NCBI RefSeq assembly: GCF_910592395.1
Contig: NC_088309.1
Span: forward strand, 10,170,501-10,234,500
Source: Lineus longissimus
Lineage: Eukaryota > Nemertea > Pilidiophora > Heteronemertea > Lineidae
Direction of reading: 5' to 3'
Length of the DNA stretch: 64,000 nt
In this document: positions 26,401-40,064 of the stretch, piece after piece
How positions within the stretch are numbered: position 1 is the stretch's first letter
Layout: each line of letters begins with the position of its first letter
The notes under the pieces: generated by a model
Databases searched by the model: none
What the model was told of the DNA's origin: nothing
Seen by the model: the letters and a program-made list of their open reading frames with translations, nothing else
Translations under genes and position numbers: made by a program

Positions 26401-27064
26401 GAGAATAAAGCACTTCCTGGTAAGTGTCAGGGACTTTTCCCATTGTAATCTATTCAACAGCCAAAGACAGCCATGAATCTTCATCTACCCAAAGGCTCAT
26501 TTCAAAATACGACTCAAAATCTCATCTAGTGCTGTGTGATCTTACCAATGAAGTAATTTTGTTTCTCTTTACGTATAACCACCGTACACATTCCGAGACT
26601 TCCAATGCAGTGATTTCTTCAGGAAGTTGGGTCATGCCTTGAAATAGAATAAACACGCTCTATCAAATATAGAAAACAGATATAAGGTCAAGATGAACTG
26701 ACAAGTAGATCTTCGTTGTTCAATTATGAAACAGAAATTTCAATTTCATGACATTGGCAATCAGTTCATTCGAAGGGCTTCATTTCACACCAAACTGTTT
26801 GCAGCCAGAAACCTTTGCTTATTCTCACCAACATGGAAAGGTCTTATAATTTTTAGTAATACGGCTTGGAGTTAATCACATCAATCACCTGGGGCCGTGA
26901 CAACTTAGGACTCTGAAATAGATCGATGATTCTGTACCTTGATAGTTCATGACCACCATGATTTCTGGCATGTCTGGTTGCTCCTCGAACTCTGACACTT
27001 GCAGCAGTTCAGCAATGCTGGTGACACAACTCCTTTGATGATATACATTTTCTGGCTCCATCAT
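23411..27064 (-). CDS. LRRC28: Leucine-rich repeat-containing protein 28
   Basis: Nine coding exons, high to low: 26938-27064, 26546-26637, 26330-26367, 26026-26063, 25689-25826, 24928-25134, 24442-24544, 24063-24250, 23411-23670. Phases agree throughout and give 396 aa; human LRRC28 is 367. Residues ~60-240 are leucine-rich repeats with LxxLxLxxNxL spacing (YVKRNKITSLP, LDISSNHVLTLPP, LALTNNNLQYIP, LLLDKNHLAWIP). The part after the repeats is what identifies it: SLKSVYVDNNPYL, an NSCG motif, VICLPKELRKLG, then LPRELSSLIDAPV followed by CISC and a CCSMNC cysteine group, the LRRC28 order. The cysteines suggest a metal site. Cellular function of the family is poorly defined. The exon stays open to an acceptor-like site at 27155-27157, so translation might begin in an unseen upstream exon instead of at 27064. 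Head-to-head with ELP1. Confidence 0.88.
23889..23985. repeat. 56-bp direct duplication in an LRRC28 intron
   Basis: AACTGAGGCAA(T/G)AGGTAAGGA starts at 23889 and again at 23945. The copies differ at a few positions. Intronic, no apparent role. Confidence 0.8.
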
Positions 27065-27154
27065 ACTGGTTTTTGGATGGCTGATCAGTTCCAATGCATA
27101 TGCTTCGGGGACTGCATTTCGTTCTTTATTCACGGCCTCTTCGAAACAAATATT

Positions 27155-28483
27155 CTGTTATGTCAAAGCTGGGACTAGTTTACACGTCTGTTCTGTACAT
27201 AGTACATACCCGACACCCTGATGAATAAAAATTGTCTGTCTTTTATTCAGTTATCATGTCTGCTTATAAGTGCAAAAGCCGCTAATGATCTGATTTGATC
27301 TCTACATATCACTCAAGTGTAGAACCCTCTTTTTTGGGACAGCATGTGTAACTCAGTCCCTGTAGTGTGCAGTGCATGTTGTAGGTGTAGCGTAGTGTGT
27401 ATGAATGAAAAATGACAGCTAGCACTAACAACGATTTTGCCCCAAAAAAGAAAGGACAAATAAAATAATCATTTCCTAACATTTATCTTATACTTAACGA
27501 ACATCAAACGCGGATTTGGATTGGGACTTGACAACTGGATCAGTGAGAAATCGATGTGTTAATATCATCAAAAAATATTAAACGTCGGTGAAGCAGACCA
27601 TGGGATTATCTAAAACATGACAGAATGCAACTGGAACGAAATAATTTTGTACAGCAATAAATGGTTTTGCAAAGCAATTATGTTAGTAATAGTTGTAAAA
27701 AGCATACCATGCGTGTCTCCATTTATAATGCGTTATTACAGTTGTCTTTTAAAAGACGTAATTGAGTTTGAAGCAGAGATGGCTTTTATTTGTTCCAACC
27801 AGAGGAGTTGGGTTTCTGAACAAATCCAAGATGGCTGCGCCCATGTAACACGTTTTGGGCTTTTTGTTGTGGATAAAAACTATAAAAAACAAGTGATTTC
27901 TGTTCAATATTTACACTTTTGTTTGTCATGTTCATTGGTATTTGATAAAAAATAAACAAGTCTTCATGAATTATTGATCAGTTTAGGGTGTGATGACAGT
28001 TAAAGGCAAAAAATAGAAGGATAAATGGCCAGGCCTATGTTATGTGCACAGTCACAGTGTCCTAGTCCGGGTCAAATACAGTGTCACTGTTAGTGTTGGT
28101 GTTGAAATTATGTCCTACAATTATTTGTAGGCTGTCAAGGTGGTGATTCATTGATTGACATCGTCAATGACCATTTCTCCCCCCCCCCCCCCCCAGCACA
28201 GCCTGCCGCCACGCAGCCCCAAGGGCAAGGTCAAGACAATGGCAAAGTGTCACCATGCCAGCACAAGGCCACGAATTGAATAATCCAGTTTACTATCCAA
28301 GAAATTTGTGGATGTGATGATGCTGAGGAAACATGCGTAAGGATGGATTTGTGATGTAACTGTTTGCAAAGGGATGGTAGCTAGGACTCTAAGCTATTAG
28401 AAACACCCATCTGTGGCGACCGGTTGCAATTTTTTCCTGTGTGAATGGCAACGCAATTGTATCTTCTCTTAATGTCGTTTCAG
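27155..28483. promoter_or_regulatory. Head-to-head spacer, probable bidirectional promoter of LRRC28 and ELP1
   Basis: LRRC28 reads left from 27154 and ELP1 reads right from 28487, leaving about 1.3 kb. At 27828-27842 the plus strand reads AAGATGGCTGCGCC, close to the YY1 site often found just downstream of start sites of TATA-less housekeeping promoters. A 15-bp C run lies at about 28180-28194. The AG at 28482-28483 before the ELP1 ATG looks like a splice acceptor, so ELP1 probably has a non-coding first exon in this spacer. The 112-codon ORF at 27617-27955 shows no domain. Confidence 0.45.
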
Positions 28484-28486
28484 AAA

Positions 28487-31400
28487 ATGAGAAATCTTAA
28501 GTTGCTCCGCAGCCTGTGTGTGGACAGCTTCCGAGGTCTTCGAGGCAAATCAAAGTGTATAAGTGTGGACTATGACACTGGAAATATCTTCTGTGCCAAC
28601 GAGTCGTGCTTGGGTGGCTTTGATCCAAATACAGGAGAAACCGTTGCGTCTGTGTCATTGGTTGAGGAAGGATACATTACCTATGATGATGGGAAATTCA
28701 GCACAGAAATTGTGGCTATTCAGCATCTTCCCGACCAATTCTCCCTTTGTGTTGCTTTGAGAAGTGGAGATGTTCTCCTGTGGAATGTTGCATCGCAGGA
28801 AGTGGAATGTGTTGGGAGTGTTGAAAGTGGTCTTCTGGCAATGTCATGGAGTCCAGACCAGGAAGTTGTCGTCCTTGTGACTGGTAAGTGTAATTGACTT
28901 GCTAGAAAATTGTAGTAGTGCATAATTTGTCGAAATTCATCAAAGTAAAGTCTCAAACATGTCAAAAGGATGTCATTGCAAAAATAAAAGACTCTGAAAA
29001 TAATGAGGCTTGCAGTACGGTAAATGACTTTGGCTATAGAAGAGTTGATTTGAATTACAATTTGCTGCTCAGAATACCCAATCTGCTAAAGATGAATCTA
29101 AGCAGATGATTAGCCAAACTGCAACAAAAGTAGAAAAGCAGAATTGTTCCGTGTTTACTCTTCTTCAAAAAATAATTCAAAGAATGTTTGTACAAGTATT
29201 AATTATTTTTATTCTAGGCCAAAATACTATAATTATGATGAACAGAGAATTTGATCCTATAACAGAGGTGAATCTACATCCAGAAGAGTTTGGAGAAGGT
29301 TGGTAATTTAGTGATATAAATAAAGCCAACAATTGTGTGAGAAGGTTATTTTAAAATGTATGATTCCATCACTGTCAGCAAGTTTGGATAACTTGCTGTC
29401 AATAAAAGCAGATGTTGCATCTTCAGGTTGATTTGATAAAAGCATTCCTCCCAACTGTTTCAACTTTTATTTCAGCACAATTTGTGACGGTTGGCTGGGG
29501 TAAAAAGGAGACCCAATTTCATGGTACTGAAGGGAAAGAGGCGGCCAAGAAGAAGAAAGAGGTAAGGAATAGGGTGAAATCCAATCTCATCATAATATTT
29601 TATGAGGGAGATCAGCATCCTGTCGGGGAATGATACTTGATGCCTAATGCGATTTTAATCATATTCATAAATGAGGTCGTGCTTCCTTAGCACATTTTGT
29701 TAAGCCAGATGAAAGAGACATGTCTCTTGAAAGTTCTCGTTTCTTACTTCATTGATTGATTACTTTTAGCTCAGTGGACATTTTTCCGTTTTTACATTTT
29801 TGTTTAGGCTGTGAGCCTAGCGCTGCCATGGGATGATGGGCTACCTCGTATCAGCTGGCGGGGCGATGGACAGTATTTCGTGATCAGTACTATTAACCCG
29901 GAGGATGGCGCCAGACAATTGAGGGTGTGGACCAGGGAGTGTGTGCTTCATTCAACCAGTGAGAAGACGGATAGTTTGGAGCAAGCAATGGATTGGAAGT
30001 AAGATTTCCATGTGTTTATCAATCCTGAAACTAAACCCTTTGAATTTGTTTGTTTTAGAAGTCAAACTGCCTGAGGATTCCTGAGAGCTGTTGCAATTTT
30101 CATCGAAAAACGTGATGAATGCTATTATTAAACGTTCATCCTCTCCTTCTAGGCCTTCTGGAAGTCTAATCGCCACATCTCAGAGGAAGCCAAATAAGCA
30201 CGTGATTGCATTCTTTGAGAGGAATGGTCTTCAGCATGGGGAATTCACTCTTCCATTTCACAAAGATGAAGTGAGGGTAAGAGAGCTGTACTGGAATAAG
30301 GAGTCAACTGTGCTGCTAGTTTGGTGTGAGGATTTACTGAAAGATGATGATACTAAGACCCCCAAGTCTTATGGTAAGTTGTGGTGCGGTGCAGTGTCAG
30401 AAAGTCGGAGGTCTGTTTGTTGAACATATCAGGTCTAGTTGTCCAAGTACAACTTGCAGTAGCGCAGTGATTGGACAACTTTTTTGATCTAACCTATATC
30501 AATGTCATTTGAGACGGGATAGCAACTTGAAAACTACTCTTCTTTAAAATGGATAAAATGAGGACAAGATGGGATAAAAAAATCACTTTCTTCTTTATTT
30601 CAGTACAATTGTGGACCTGTGGTAATTACCACTGGTACCTGAAGCAGAATCTAGTGTTCAGTGAGGCAGACATGCAAGTTTCCTGCATCCAGTGGGACCC
30701 AGACCATACATATGACCTGCATGTGGTGTGTACCAAAGGTCGATATCTGCAGTATAACTGGACTTTAACTACGGACTCTAGCCATGGGAGGACTGCTGCT
30801 GATTTAGCAACTGTTGCTGTTGTGGATGGAGGTAACATGTCTGTCAGGCATTCCAGCACAGGCCATCTTAATGATTGCTATTGATGAGAGTCAAGGCAGG
30901 GTAGAAATGAAAAATTGTTTAACCAAAATGTTGGCCAAAAATGGAAATAATCTAAGCTGAATATGACTTTCAAATAGGATCAGCTGATATGCCACCCAAA
31001 GAAAATGTGTACTCCTTATTGTTACATAAAGCTTAGTGAGTGAATTCACTTTGTGAGTGTCAAGATATTGAAGCTGTGTTGAAAGGAGATTTTTTAATTT
31101 TGATCTTTTGCTGGCATTGTAATTTGTTTATGTCCTCTTTCAGACAAACTGTTGTTGACCCCATTCAGGAAGGCTGTGGTGCCGCCGCCAATGTGTGCAG
31201 TAGAATGGCAGTTACCGACAGCAGTAGATGAGGTTGCATTTGCCTCCGTCGGTAATACTAACAGATTGGCTGCCATATTGAATGATGGAAGGATGGCATT
31301 TTATGAAATGACAGGTACCAGTGTATTTTGTCTTCATGTAGTTTAAACACATACATGTCGGCATGAAAATATGGCATTTGTTGTTGTGACTGAAGTGGTC

Positions 31401-34400
31401 TCTTTGTCCTAGGAGATGCAGGCTTCATAAGTGAAATACTAAGATAGAATGATGCCGTGTAGGCCCTCTACCTTGCTTGCAGCACCTGAAAAAAGCATTT
31501 AGACCCCTGTGGCCGAAGTGAAGCTGTAGTTACTTCAACTAGATTTAATCATTTGCATTAGTATTAAAGTAAATGGTTCCAACAAGAAAAGAGTTCTGTT
31601 CTGTTTTTACAGGGTCGAAAAGTGTGCAACAGGAGTATAGTTGTGAAGATAAAGACATCTTCTGGTGAGTGTTTGCTTTGATAGAAAAAAAAGATTCAGA
31701 AACAGCTTTTGTTGTTGCCTCATTCTTGCACATGGTACCGATGTGCTGCATAGTATAACCATTACCCTATGATAGTATTAGAGTTAAGACTGACAAAGGT
31801 TTTTAGTTTTTTTCCATGTCAAACACTGTTATAAGTGTGTTTGTCATACATACATACATACAAATAGCATTTATATAGCGCAAAATCCAATTAGAAAAAT
31901 TGCTCAGCTGCGCTTAACAAAAACACTGTTCAAATAGTTTGGTTTTTAATCTTCTTTTGAACTCGCTGACGGTGGAGCTGTTGCGGGTGTTAGTGTCATG
32001 AGGCATTTGAATAGCAAAACTGATTGGTAATAGACTTATCAAATTATATCCATCTTTATCTTTCAGTATTCAATCTACAAGCAGATATCCCCTGATGTAC
32101 AACCACTTCACCTGGGTCGGCGAGGACACCTTCATATTTGTGGGGCAAAAAAGTCCATTTGATTTTACGTCCGTGATCTATCGAGGACAGATCGACAAAA
32201 GTTCTCAGAGTCAAGCTGTGATGAAAAGGTTTGTATTCGTCCTGTTATTCACTACTGTTATAATTCGAGATTTGAGATTAAACTGTATTTACAGGAATTC
32301 AAGTAGGGACAGTAGCCAATGGCTGTGTCTGTACCACTAGAAGTGAACACAATCGGCCGCACTTCGTGATGATTGACACACCACATAGTCAAAAAAGGTT
32401 ACTCGCTATAAAACTGGTTTAGTGTTTCCTGCCATCAGATTCTGAAAGATAGGACTCATGTCACTTCGGTGGTTCACTTGTTTTTTTACAGCTGAGAAAG
32501 GCACATGTATGTTCAACATTTCCTACCGTATTATTTCCTGTCCTACACGTATTCTTGATATTACGATTACAGAGCTGTCGCCGACGTGGAAGGGTTTGTG
32601 TACGGAATCTGTTTGTGTCCAGAAACCGGAAACATCCTTGTCCAGCTAAAAGACGGCATCCTCTTGAAGTATGAATACGATGAAGAGGAAGAAGAAGCTC
32701 AGGTTTTGCCGTGGCAGACGTCATCTGGTCTGGAGATTGGATTACCACAGACGTGTAATCACATCGCCGTGTGCACAATTGGAGACGAGGTATGTGCATA
32801 AAAAACTGGTCTGCAGTTAATTTCATTCAAGACCTGCTAAATCCCCTCAGGGTATTTGCTATTGACCTAGTATGCACAGGGCAGATTGGGCCGCCCTGAT
32901 AAATAGTGGAGAAGACTACCCTGTATTATCATTGACATATCCTATTGTTGTGACTGTCAGTTTCTATCTATCTTTGTACTTTTTCCTAGGAAGTGGTGCT
33001 TGGCCTGACAGAGCGGTACAGATTCTACGTGAATGGCATGGAGGTGGCATCCAACTGTACATCATTCGCTGTGCACGATGAATTCCTCTTGTTGGCAACG
33101 CATGCCCATACATGTCGCTGTATTCACAGGACTACAAAAGTCAGAGGTAAGATACTGAATAGTTCTAGATATCAGTGGCACTTTAATTTGCCTCATGGTA
33201 ACATTTTGAATGAATTCTACATATCAGTTCCTTGACTCTCAAGCCTTGGATCCACTCCGCCGACCCGGACTCTGTTACACCGTATGAAGGGAGGTAACGG
33301 GCCGATTAACTCTGATGGTTCAGAGTGCATATCAGTGGCAGTTTAATTTGCCTCATGCTTGGTGACATGTTTGAGTGGATGAAATTGACAAGCATAAAGA
33401 TGGAGCCTCTTGACCAATAACACCTGTTGGGCTCAAGCTTGTGGATCGCATCAAAACTGCTTATGACGAGAGAGGGCAGAAAATAGGATAAAGAGTTTAT
33501 TCTTGTGTTCTGTAATGTTCTAAGGTGTCGCCACTCATAACTTGTTCCAGATTTACCCACTTTGTCCGATGGCAAGGAGCATCCATATGATGAGAGTATT
33601 AGGCGAGTGGAGAGGGGATCAAGGATTGTCTGCATTGTCCCTGAGGACACTAAGCTAGTCCTACAGATGCCTCGTGGCAACCTAGAGACGATTCATCCCA
33701 GGGCGTTGGTGCTTGCTACAGTACGGAAATATTTAGACAGGTAGGTCGTCTGCCATTGTGAGAAAATAGTGACCTTGAACTTAAAAGCCCCAGACAAGAC
33801 TGGAGCAAAACAGGCTTAATTTACCAAAATGTTTAATTTTCAGACTGCAGTTCAAGGAGGCGTTCACTTTGATGAAGAAGCACCGCATCAACATGAACCT
33901 CATATATGACCACAACCCACAAGTCTTCCTCGAAAATACATCTCTCTTCATCGAACAAGTTGATGCAGTGAATAATATCAACCTGTTCCTCACAGGTCTG
34001 CAGTAAGTGTTTCCTCTGTTTTGTCTTTTACGGCCATTGTTTCGTTTCCTTCAAGGTATTGAACCTAAGACTCTTCTACTTTGATCATGTTGCAGTGGCT
34101 TGCATATCCCAATGTCTCCCAGGGCTATGCTGACATTAGGCCTGCGGTGGAGTGCCTCATAGTAGGTTCAACCACGTTGGACATGTGTTAGAGGAGGGAT
34201 GAGACAAAAATGTGACTCCTGGCCCCCCAGGTTGGGGGTTTTGCGCTGGGCTAACTACCCTGCCACGGAAAAAAAGTACAAGTACCAGATACAAGAACAT
34301 CAAAAGCCATCAATCCAGATTGCTGAGCTTTGTTGATAGCCTATGTGCCGCTAGGCATCAACAAGGCAATAAGTAAATAAGTAACACTCTATGAGGATTT

Positions 34401-37400
34401 GCTAATCACCATTTTCTTCTAAACTTTAGTTTCTGGACCCAGAAATTCACCTATGACAAGTTTGGAGTGAGTGGTCATTTGAACAGGCTTATATCTGGTT
34501 TGTGATCAGTAGGTTACGATTGTTTGTTTTGCAGGGAAGATGATGTGACCAATACCATGTACACTTGGGCTTATAAGGAAGATGAACTGGTGCGCAAGAA
34601 GAATGCTGGAGGGAAAGTGGATAAGATATGTGATACTGTCCGGGAGACGCTGGTGACCATAGACAAGGACAAGTAAGTCTGTTGAAGACCTCTCCCCCCC
34701 AAAAATGGCAAAACATTTTGCAAGTTGGCAGTTATGTTTCAGTGCCATGCTACCAAAGCTTTTGTTAACGAAAAGAAATTTGATTAGGATTATGAATTTC
34801 GGATGCACCATCATTATGGGGAACAACCTAAAGGCTGTTCTACCCACACAGAATTGATTACTTTTCGGTGTGACCAAAATTGAATTCCTGAGTCTAAAAC
34901 TGTCCCCCTGGGCCTTGTTGCACTGAGACATACACTGATGAAGTCCAAATGAATATTGACCATGTACCGGTACTATGCAGGCTGTTGTGGCAGATTTGCA
35001 GTCTGAATTTGTTTGGACTTCAGGTTCCTGCTCTCAATACTAACTGCCCACGTGAAGAAGACTGAGCCAGAGATGGACAGAGCTTTACAGAGAATAAAGG
35101 ATCTTAGAGGTAAGATTATTGGCCTGGAAGAATATTGAGGGTTTTGATTTTAGATAAGAACTCGTAAACAAGAATGCATCTAGTCTGACAAACATAATTT
35201 GATGAGAATTTGGCAAGAACATGACCCTCAGTCCCCAGAAGCTAGTGGCTAATACTAATATAAGTGTAGCTACAATTTTCTGCTGGACAACATGTTCAAC
35301 CTTCCCTGCCCTCAGTGCGTGATATCATTCCTTTGTCTTTAAGATTCTGGTGGTCGTAATGTTAAGGGAGTGACAGCTGATGAGGCCATTCGTTATCTCT
35401 TGTACCTGGTAGATGTCAATGAACTCTATGATGTTGCGCTGGGAACGTATGATTTTGAACTTGTGCTGATGGTGGCAGAGAAATCGCAAAAGGTATGTTC
35501 TCAACATTGAGATGAGTTACCAACAAACTACTGGATGTATAACAGTGGCAGATCCAGAAATTAGGTAAGGGGGGGGGCAGAGAGAGGATTACTGAGAGAG
35601 GTGGTCACTGTATATTAGTGATGGTCACTCCACTAAGTGTCAGACATGGCTTAGCCTGTGACGTATTGGTAAGAAAATAGCTGGCCCTATTTGCTTTGTT
35701 ATTTGTTCTGTGTTCTCATTGTCTTTCCTGTTTGCCTGTAGGATCCAAAAGAGTACCTTCCATTCCTTAATGAACTGAGGGCACTCGAGCCTGATTACCA
35801 ACACTATGTTATTGATAAACACTTGAAGAGGTATAGCAAGGCTTTGAGGGACATTGCAAAATGTGGTGAGTTAAAGAGTTTATTAGTTACAAATTGGGCA
35901 TCGCCACTGCTAAGGAGTATTTGGACTAACAGCTGTAGTCTTTAAAGAGGTTTCCAGAGTAGAAGGGTTCATGTAATGTAAGATGTAGTAAATGTTTGAC
36001 CTTTGAGAAGTTTGAAGTTTATCAGCCATTACCTAAAAGAAATTAGGTTAAAATGAATAAGAAATATCCACCCAGCTTTTGAAAATTACCTGACATCACT
36101 GAAATATTTAACCGTCATTTTGCTTGAAGGTTGGCTTCAATTATGATATTCTGTTTCAGGCAAGGCTCAATTCTCTGAATGTCTCGAACTTGTACAGGAG
36201 CACAAACTCTATTCTGAAGCATTAGGTCTCTACCCACTGGAATCTCAAGAATACAAGGTCAGTGCAAGAAGAAATGCTAATACTTTTGGAACTTTTTGGT
36301 TCGCCTCATCTTTCATTTGCAAGAGAAAAAGTGTAGCCAGGTTCATTATAACTGGTAAGTCTTGATGCTGACTAGGTGCTTGACATAATAATGACTGCTG
36401 TGGCCCCTCAGGCTGTTCAGGAATGGGCTAAAAAAGACAGAAATAAATATATTTAGAAGACACCATCAGAACGAGGAAATATCTGATTTGTCACATATTT
36501 TTCTCTTGCCAGGACATTGCAGTGGTGTATGGTGAACACCTTTCGGGTAGTCACCACTATGACGAGGCTGGCCTCGTGTTCTGGAAGGCAGAGGAATGGG
36601 AGTGTGCACTTGAAGCGTTTAAGAAAAACAAGAGCTGGAGGCAGTGTTTCTGCATGGCTATGAGGATGAATTACGGACCGGAGAAGATGAGTGAATTGGC
36701 AAGGAATCTAGCTGGTAAGCTTTACAGAACTACTTAAACCAATAAGTATTAAGCTTGCCTGTGGTTTGACTTCTGTATTAGGTAGTTGAATGTAGATCTG
36801 TTTTGATTTGTTCATATACTGCGGATAGTATGTCCATTCTTAGGGCTCTAAGACAGAACTTACAGCTGACTTTGTTGACGAAACATGAGTGTGTGGATGC
36901 ATTGTAGTTCATAATCAAAATAAGCAGGAAAATTCACCTCTACTGCAAAGGGTTACCCCATGATTTTTCAGGTGACTACGTATTTTGAGAAAATACCAGA
37001 TAGGAATGTTTGGCCATTGACATTTTTGCTTTTCCTTTCAGACACATTGAAAGGTTCTCACAGACACATTGAAGCTGCTTGCATCCTTGAGGACTACGCT
37101 AAGGTATAAACACTGTAACCTTTCCCAAATTTAATTTACAAGCCTCTTCACCATAAACAACTTTGTCAACTTCCCTAATGTATTGGTAAGACTTATTTGA
37201 TTGACTACAGTAGTCACCACAATCCAAGACAAAAATTAGATACTTTGTCTTCTGCTAACGATTATGTTTTCTCTCAATAATTCAAGGATCCTGAAGAATC
37301 CATTGTGACTCTCATTGAAGGTTGCTGCTGGGAGGAGGCCCTGAGATTGGTGAGTTCTTACCTTTTAATAGCTTTTGAATTCAACCAAAATCATCAGTTT

Positions 37401-40064
37401 ACGAATACTTTTCACTTGGACTATTGAAGAATAGATCCTGGACATGAAATTTCACCTCAGTGGGTCTACTCACAAATAGAAGTCCCCAGACTAAAGCAAC
37501 TGACATGCTAACCCCCTACACTAGTGGGTGGTACCCCCTACACTAGTGGGTGGTACCCCCTACACTAGTGGGTGGTACCCCTAATATTGATTATGACACC
37601 TAGTTCATGACAATGTAGGATACTGTACATGAGAAGTACGCAACATTTACGAGTTAAGAAGGACAAAGCTCACATTTTGTTACATTTTAAAATCTTCCTT
37701 GCAATTTTTACAGATACACAAACACAATCGTCTGGACTTTATAGAAAGTGACTTGAAGGCAGCTCTTGTGGAGAGTTGCGAGTCTTACGAGCAGTTACTG
37801 TCAGGATTAGAAACAGATTTTGACAAATACAGGGCGAGGCTTGCAGTTGTTAGAGCACAAAAGGAGAGGGAGAGGTTGGAAATACTAGGTGAGGCTCGGG
37901 CCTGGTGTGACATGTGCAATACACTCTGCTTAGGAGTTCATGCCACAGGCCATGTCACTGTGTTGAATTTTGTAGGGTGGGAAAAAGTGTTAGATAGGTT
38001 GGAGGAATAAGATGTAAACTCTGGATTTAGCTACATGAGAGTTGGGGGGGGGGGGGGTCTATACTATTAAGGCTATACTATTAAGGCAGGCTAAATATTC
38101 CAGATGAAATAACTGCATGCTGGTGTTGCCTCAAATCACCTGCCAATAATGGATATGTTTGCCATAACTTGATCCTAACTGCAGTGATACACGTTAAAGG
38201 TAGAATGCTGACGCAGAGTGCAAAATGGACTTTTATTTCATTCTCAGCACTCAAAACTCATTTCTTTTTTTCAGAAGGAGGAGGCAATTTCAATGATGCT
38301 GATGCAGACTTGTTCTCGGACATCAGCAGTGCAACTGGGCAGAGTGTCAGCTCATTCAGGAGTAGCAGTCAGGGATCGACCTATTCTAGGTCATCTGGGT
38401 AGGTTAAGTTTTCTTCATCTCAGTTACAACAGGTTAAGGTCCTAGGATCCCATGTTGCAGGGTGCCTTGCCCTTAGCATGATCTCTGGTCAATTTGGATT
38501 GCAGGTGATCTGTCAAAATCAATAGAGGGACTTCAACCATCAGACAAGAGAGTGAAAAATGATTTTTGGATATTATGCATGTACTTGATAAAAGCTCACT
38601 AGAGATCATCTTACTTCTTTATAGGCGATCTTCGAAGAACCGACGGAAGGCAGCGGCAAAGAAATGGAGTCTGAAAGAGGGCAGCAACTATGAGGACCTA
38701 GCTCTTATCGATGCTTTGGCTAAATGTATCAACAAAGTAGAGCAAACAAAGGGTAAGTGTTTTCATGGTATGTGATCTCAAGAGGGAAATATACTGTGTC
38801 AACGCTATAAGCCTCTTACTTGTACACATAAGACTATTACATGTACTTGTAAAATTGGCCAATTGTATTGGCACCCGACTTAATTGCGTCGACACAGTAT
38901 TTGCAGTAAGTTTCAATATCAGTACTGAAAACTTAACAAGTTCTACAATTGCACAACAGGCATGTGTGCATTGACAGGTTTCTTGTGGATGGGTAACTAT
39001 GGTGTTAGCTCTGTGGAAGGGTAACTATGGGATTAGTAACTATGGGAAGCTCTTCCTTGTCAACTGAGATTTCTGGGGTGAGTTAACTTTCATACGAAGG
39101 GTCTCCCGGCTAATGTGATGATTTGTGATTTAATGAATGAACTAATGTATCTATTTTCAGATGAGGTCGGCTCTCTCCTGAAGACCCTAGTTCTGTTTGA
39201 CTACAACAACGAGGCCAAAGCACTGCAAACTAACCTGATGACCATCGCAAAGACAATGGCACAGGCTTTACCTGAGATATGGGTGCCAGAGGATGAGGAG
39301 GAAATGGTAGGCAAAGTTAGCTCAGTCATTGAATCGTGTATTTCAGTGGATAACTTCTCCCACCTAAGATTTCTTAAAACTAATGTCTCATCGGTGGAAA
39401 CTTAAGAAGCCACCTTGTCCTATTGAGACCTAAGAGATTCATTAAACCTTGACTTTTGAAATTTGGGTTCACAGAGCCAGAGTTGGTGTATGCAGGACTT
39501 TTACACACTCTGTCTAAGCACAACCACTGAAGAGAAGGACCTTTTTAAGTATGGTGGTAGACACTGTAGAAAGTATGGTATGCTTGCTGTAACAGCTCAG
39601 AAGTTGCTTAGAAATTGTCCTTGTCAATTACTCTGTCTGTCTTTTCAGGAAATTGGGCCGCACTCGACAGCCAATTCTCTGGCCACGGCTGCACAGCAGG
39701 GAAAACAAGTTATACGGTCACAACTTGAGAAAGGTAAGCTAGGGTTCAAATACTGCTTTGTCTGATGTCAATAGGGGAGAAGGCAAGCGAATAACTAAGT
39801 CAAAGTGTAGTTGTGATTGACTCCTTTTACCGGGCAGACTGTCAAGTCGTTAATTATTCCAATGGCTGCCTAACCCCAGTGGCACGCAACAAAACACTAA
39901 CAGGATTTCAAGGTATTTTCAACACCATGTTAAGAAATCTGAATGAAGGCAAATAGTAGATTGATCTTTTCATCATCTTGCTTTCAGATCCGGTTTTGAA
40001 GATTGCGCCAGTGATAAAGAAAGATAAAGGATGGACCATGCAGTCTCTTTCTGGGAATGGTTGA
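28487..40064 (+). CDS. ELP1: Elongator complex protein 1 (ELP1/IKBKAP), 27 coding exons
   Basis: Scaffold of the Elongator complex, needed for wobble-uridine (U34) modification of tRNAs. Exons: 28487-28883, 29218-29298, 29476-29561, 29808-29998, 30153-30373, 30604-30831, 31144-31314, 31613-31664, 32067-32228, 32573-32789, 32990-33146, 33551-33740, 33844-34002, 34535-34672, 35024-35109, 35344-35492, 35742-35865, 36160-36257, 36513-36714, 37042-37103, 37287-37349, 37714-37888, 38275-38398, 38625-38752, 39161-39306, 39649-39733, 39988-40064. Phases agree; 1,322 aa (human 1,332). The N-terminal ~700 residues are the two WD40 propellers ([34 protein letters not shown]). Then come [20 protein letters not shown], the helical TPR half ([30 protein letters not shown]), and a basic patch [20 protein letters not shown] near residue 1176, matching the conserved tRNA-binding/nuclear-signal region. 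The start was chosen because family members begin MRNLKL; an in-frame ATG at 28445 lies before a likely acceptor. Confidence 0.95.
31848..31995 (-). mobile_element. CR1/L2-like LINE 3' end in an ELP1 intron
   Basis: The minus strand reads a short open end, [20 protein letters not shown] then stop, the usual last residues of CR1/L2 reverse transcriptases. It is followed by a 3' UTR with a GCGC-bearing stem (GCGCTATATAAATGC) and a TATG tandem tail at 31848-31863. Strongly 5'-truncated and antisense to ELP1. Confidence 0.6.
33169..33360. repeat. Direct repeat pair in an ELP1 intron
   Basis: ATATCAGTGGCACTTTAATT at 33169 recurs with one change near 33331, each followed by TGCCTCATG. The spacer includes a self-complementary segment (ACTCTG... 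and CAGAGT). Possibly an insertion flanked by duplicated intron sequence. Confidence 0.55.
34130..34385. mobile_element. SINE/RTE-like repeat in an ELP1 intron
   Basis: The stretch contains a pyrimidine/purine palindrome (GGCCCCCCAGGTTGGGGG), a GGGCTAACTACCCTGCCACGG motif, and ends in an AATAAGTAAATAAGTA tail beside 34385. Such tails mark RTE-mobilised elements. No coding sequence is intact and the family is not identified. Confidence 0.35.
37511..37582. repeat. 22-bp tandem repeat, about 3 copies, in an ELP1 intron
   Basis: ACCCCCTACACTAGTGGGTG repeats at 37511, 37533 and 37555. The unit contains the short palindrome CACTAGTG. Confidence 0.9.

Noticed and set aside
27617-27955. 112-codon ORF between LRRC28 and ELP1
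   Set aside because: No recognisable domain, no splice context, and it overlaps the likely promoter; length is compatible with chance in AT-rich DNA.
28445-28486. Upstream in-frame ATG for ELP1
   Set aside because: A likely splice acceptor separates it from the conserved MRNLKL start, so it is probably intronic.
32292-32345. Possible extra ELP1 exon after 32228
   Set aside because: Reads of a few residues only, with no donor keeping phase; joining 32228 to 32573 restores the conserved protein directly.
37042-37063. Second acceptor-like TCTCACAG inside ELP1 exon 37042-37103
   Set aside because: A 22-nt shift would break the frame; the first acceptor gives the conserved protein.
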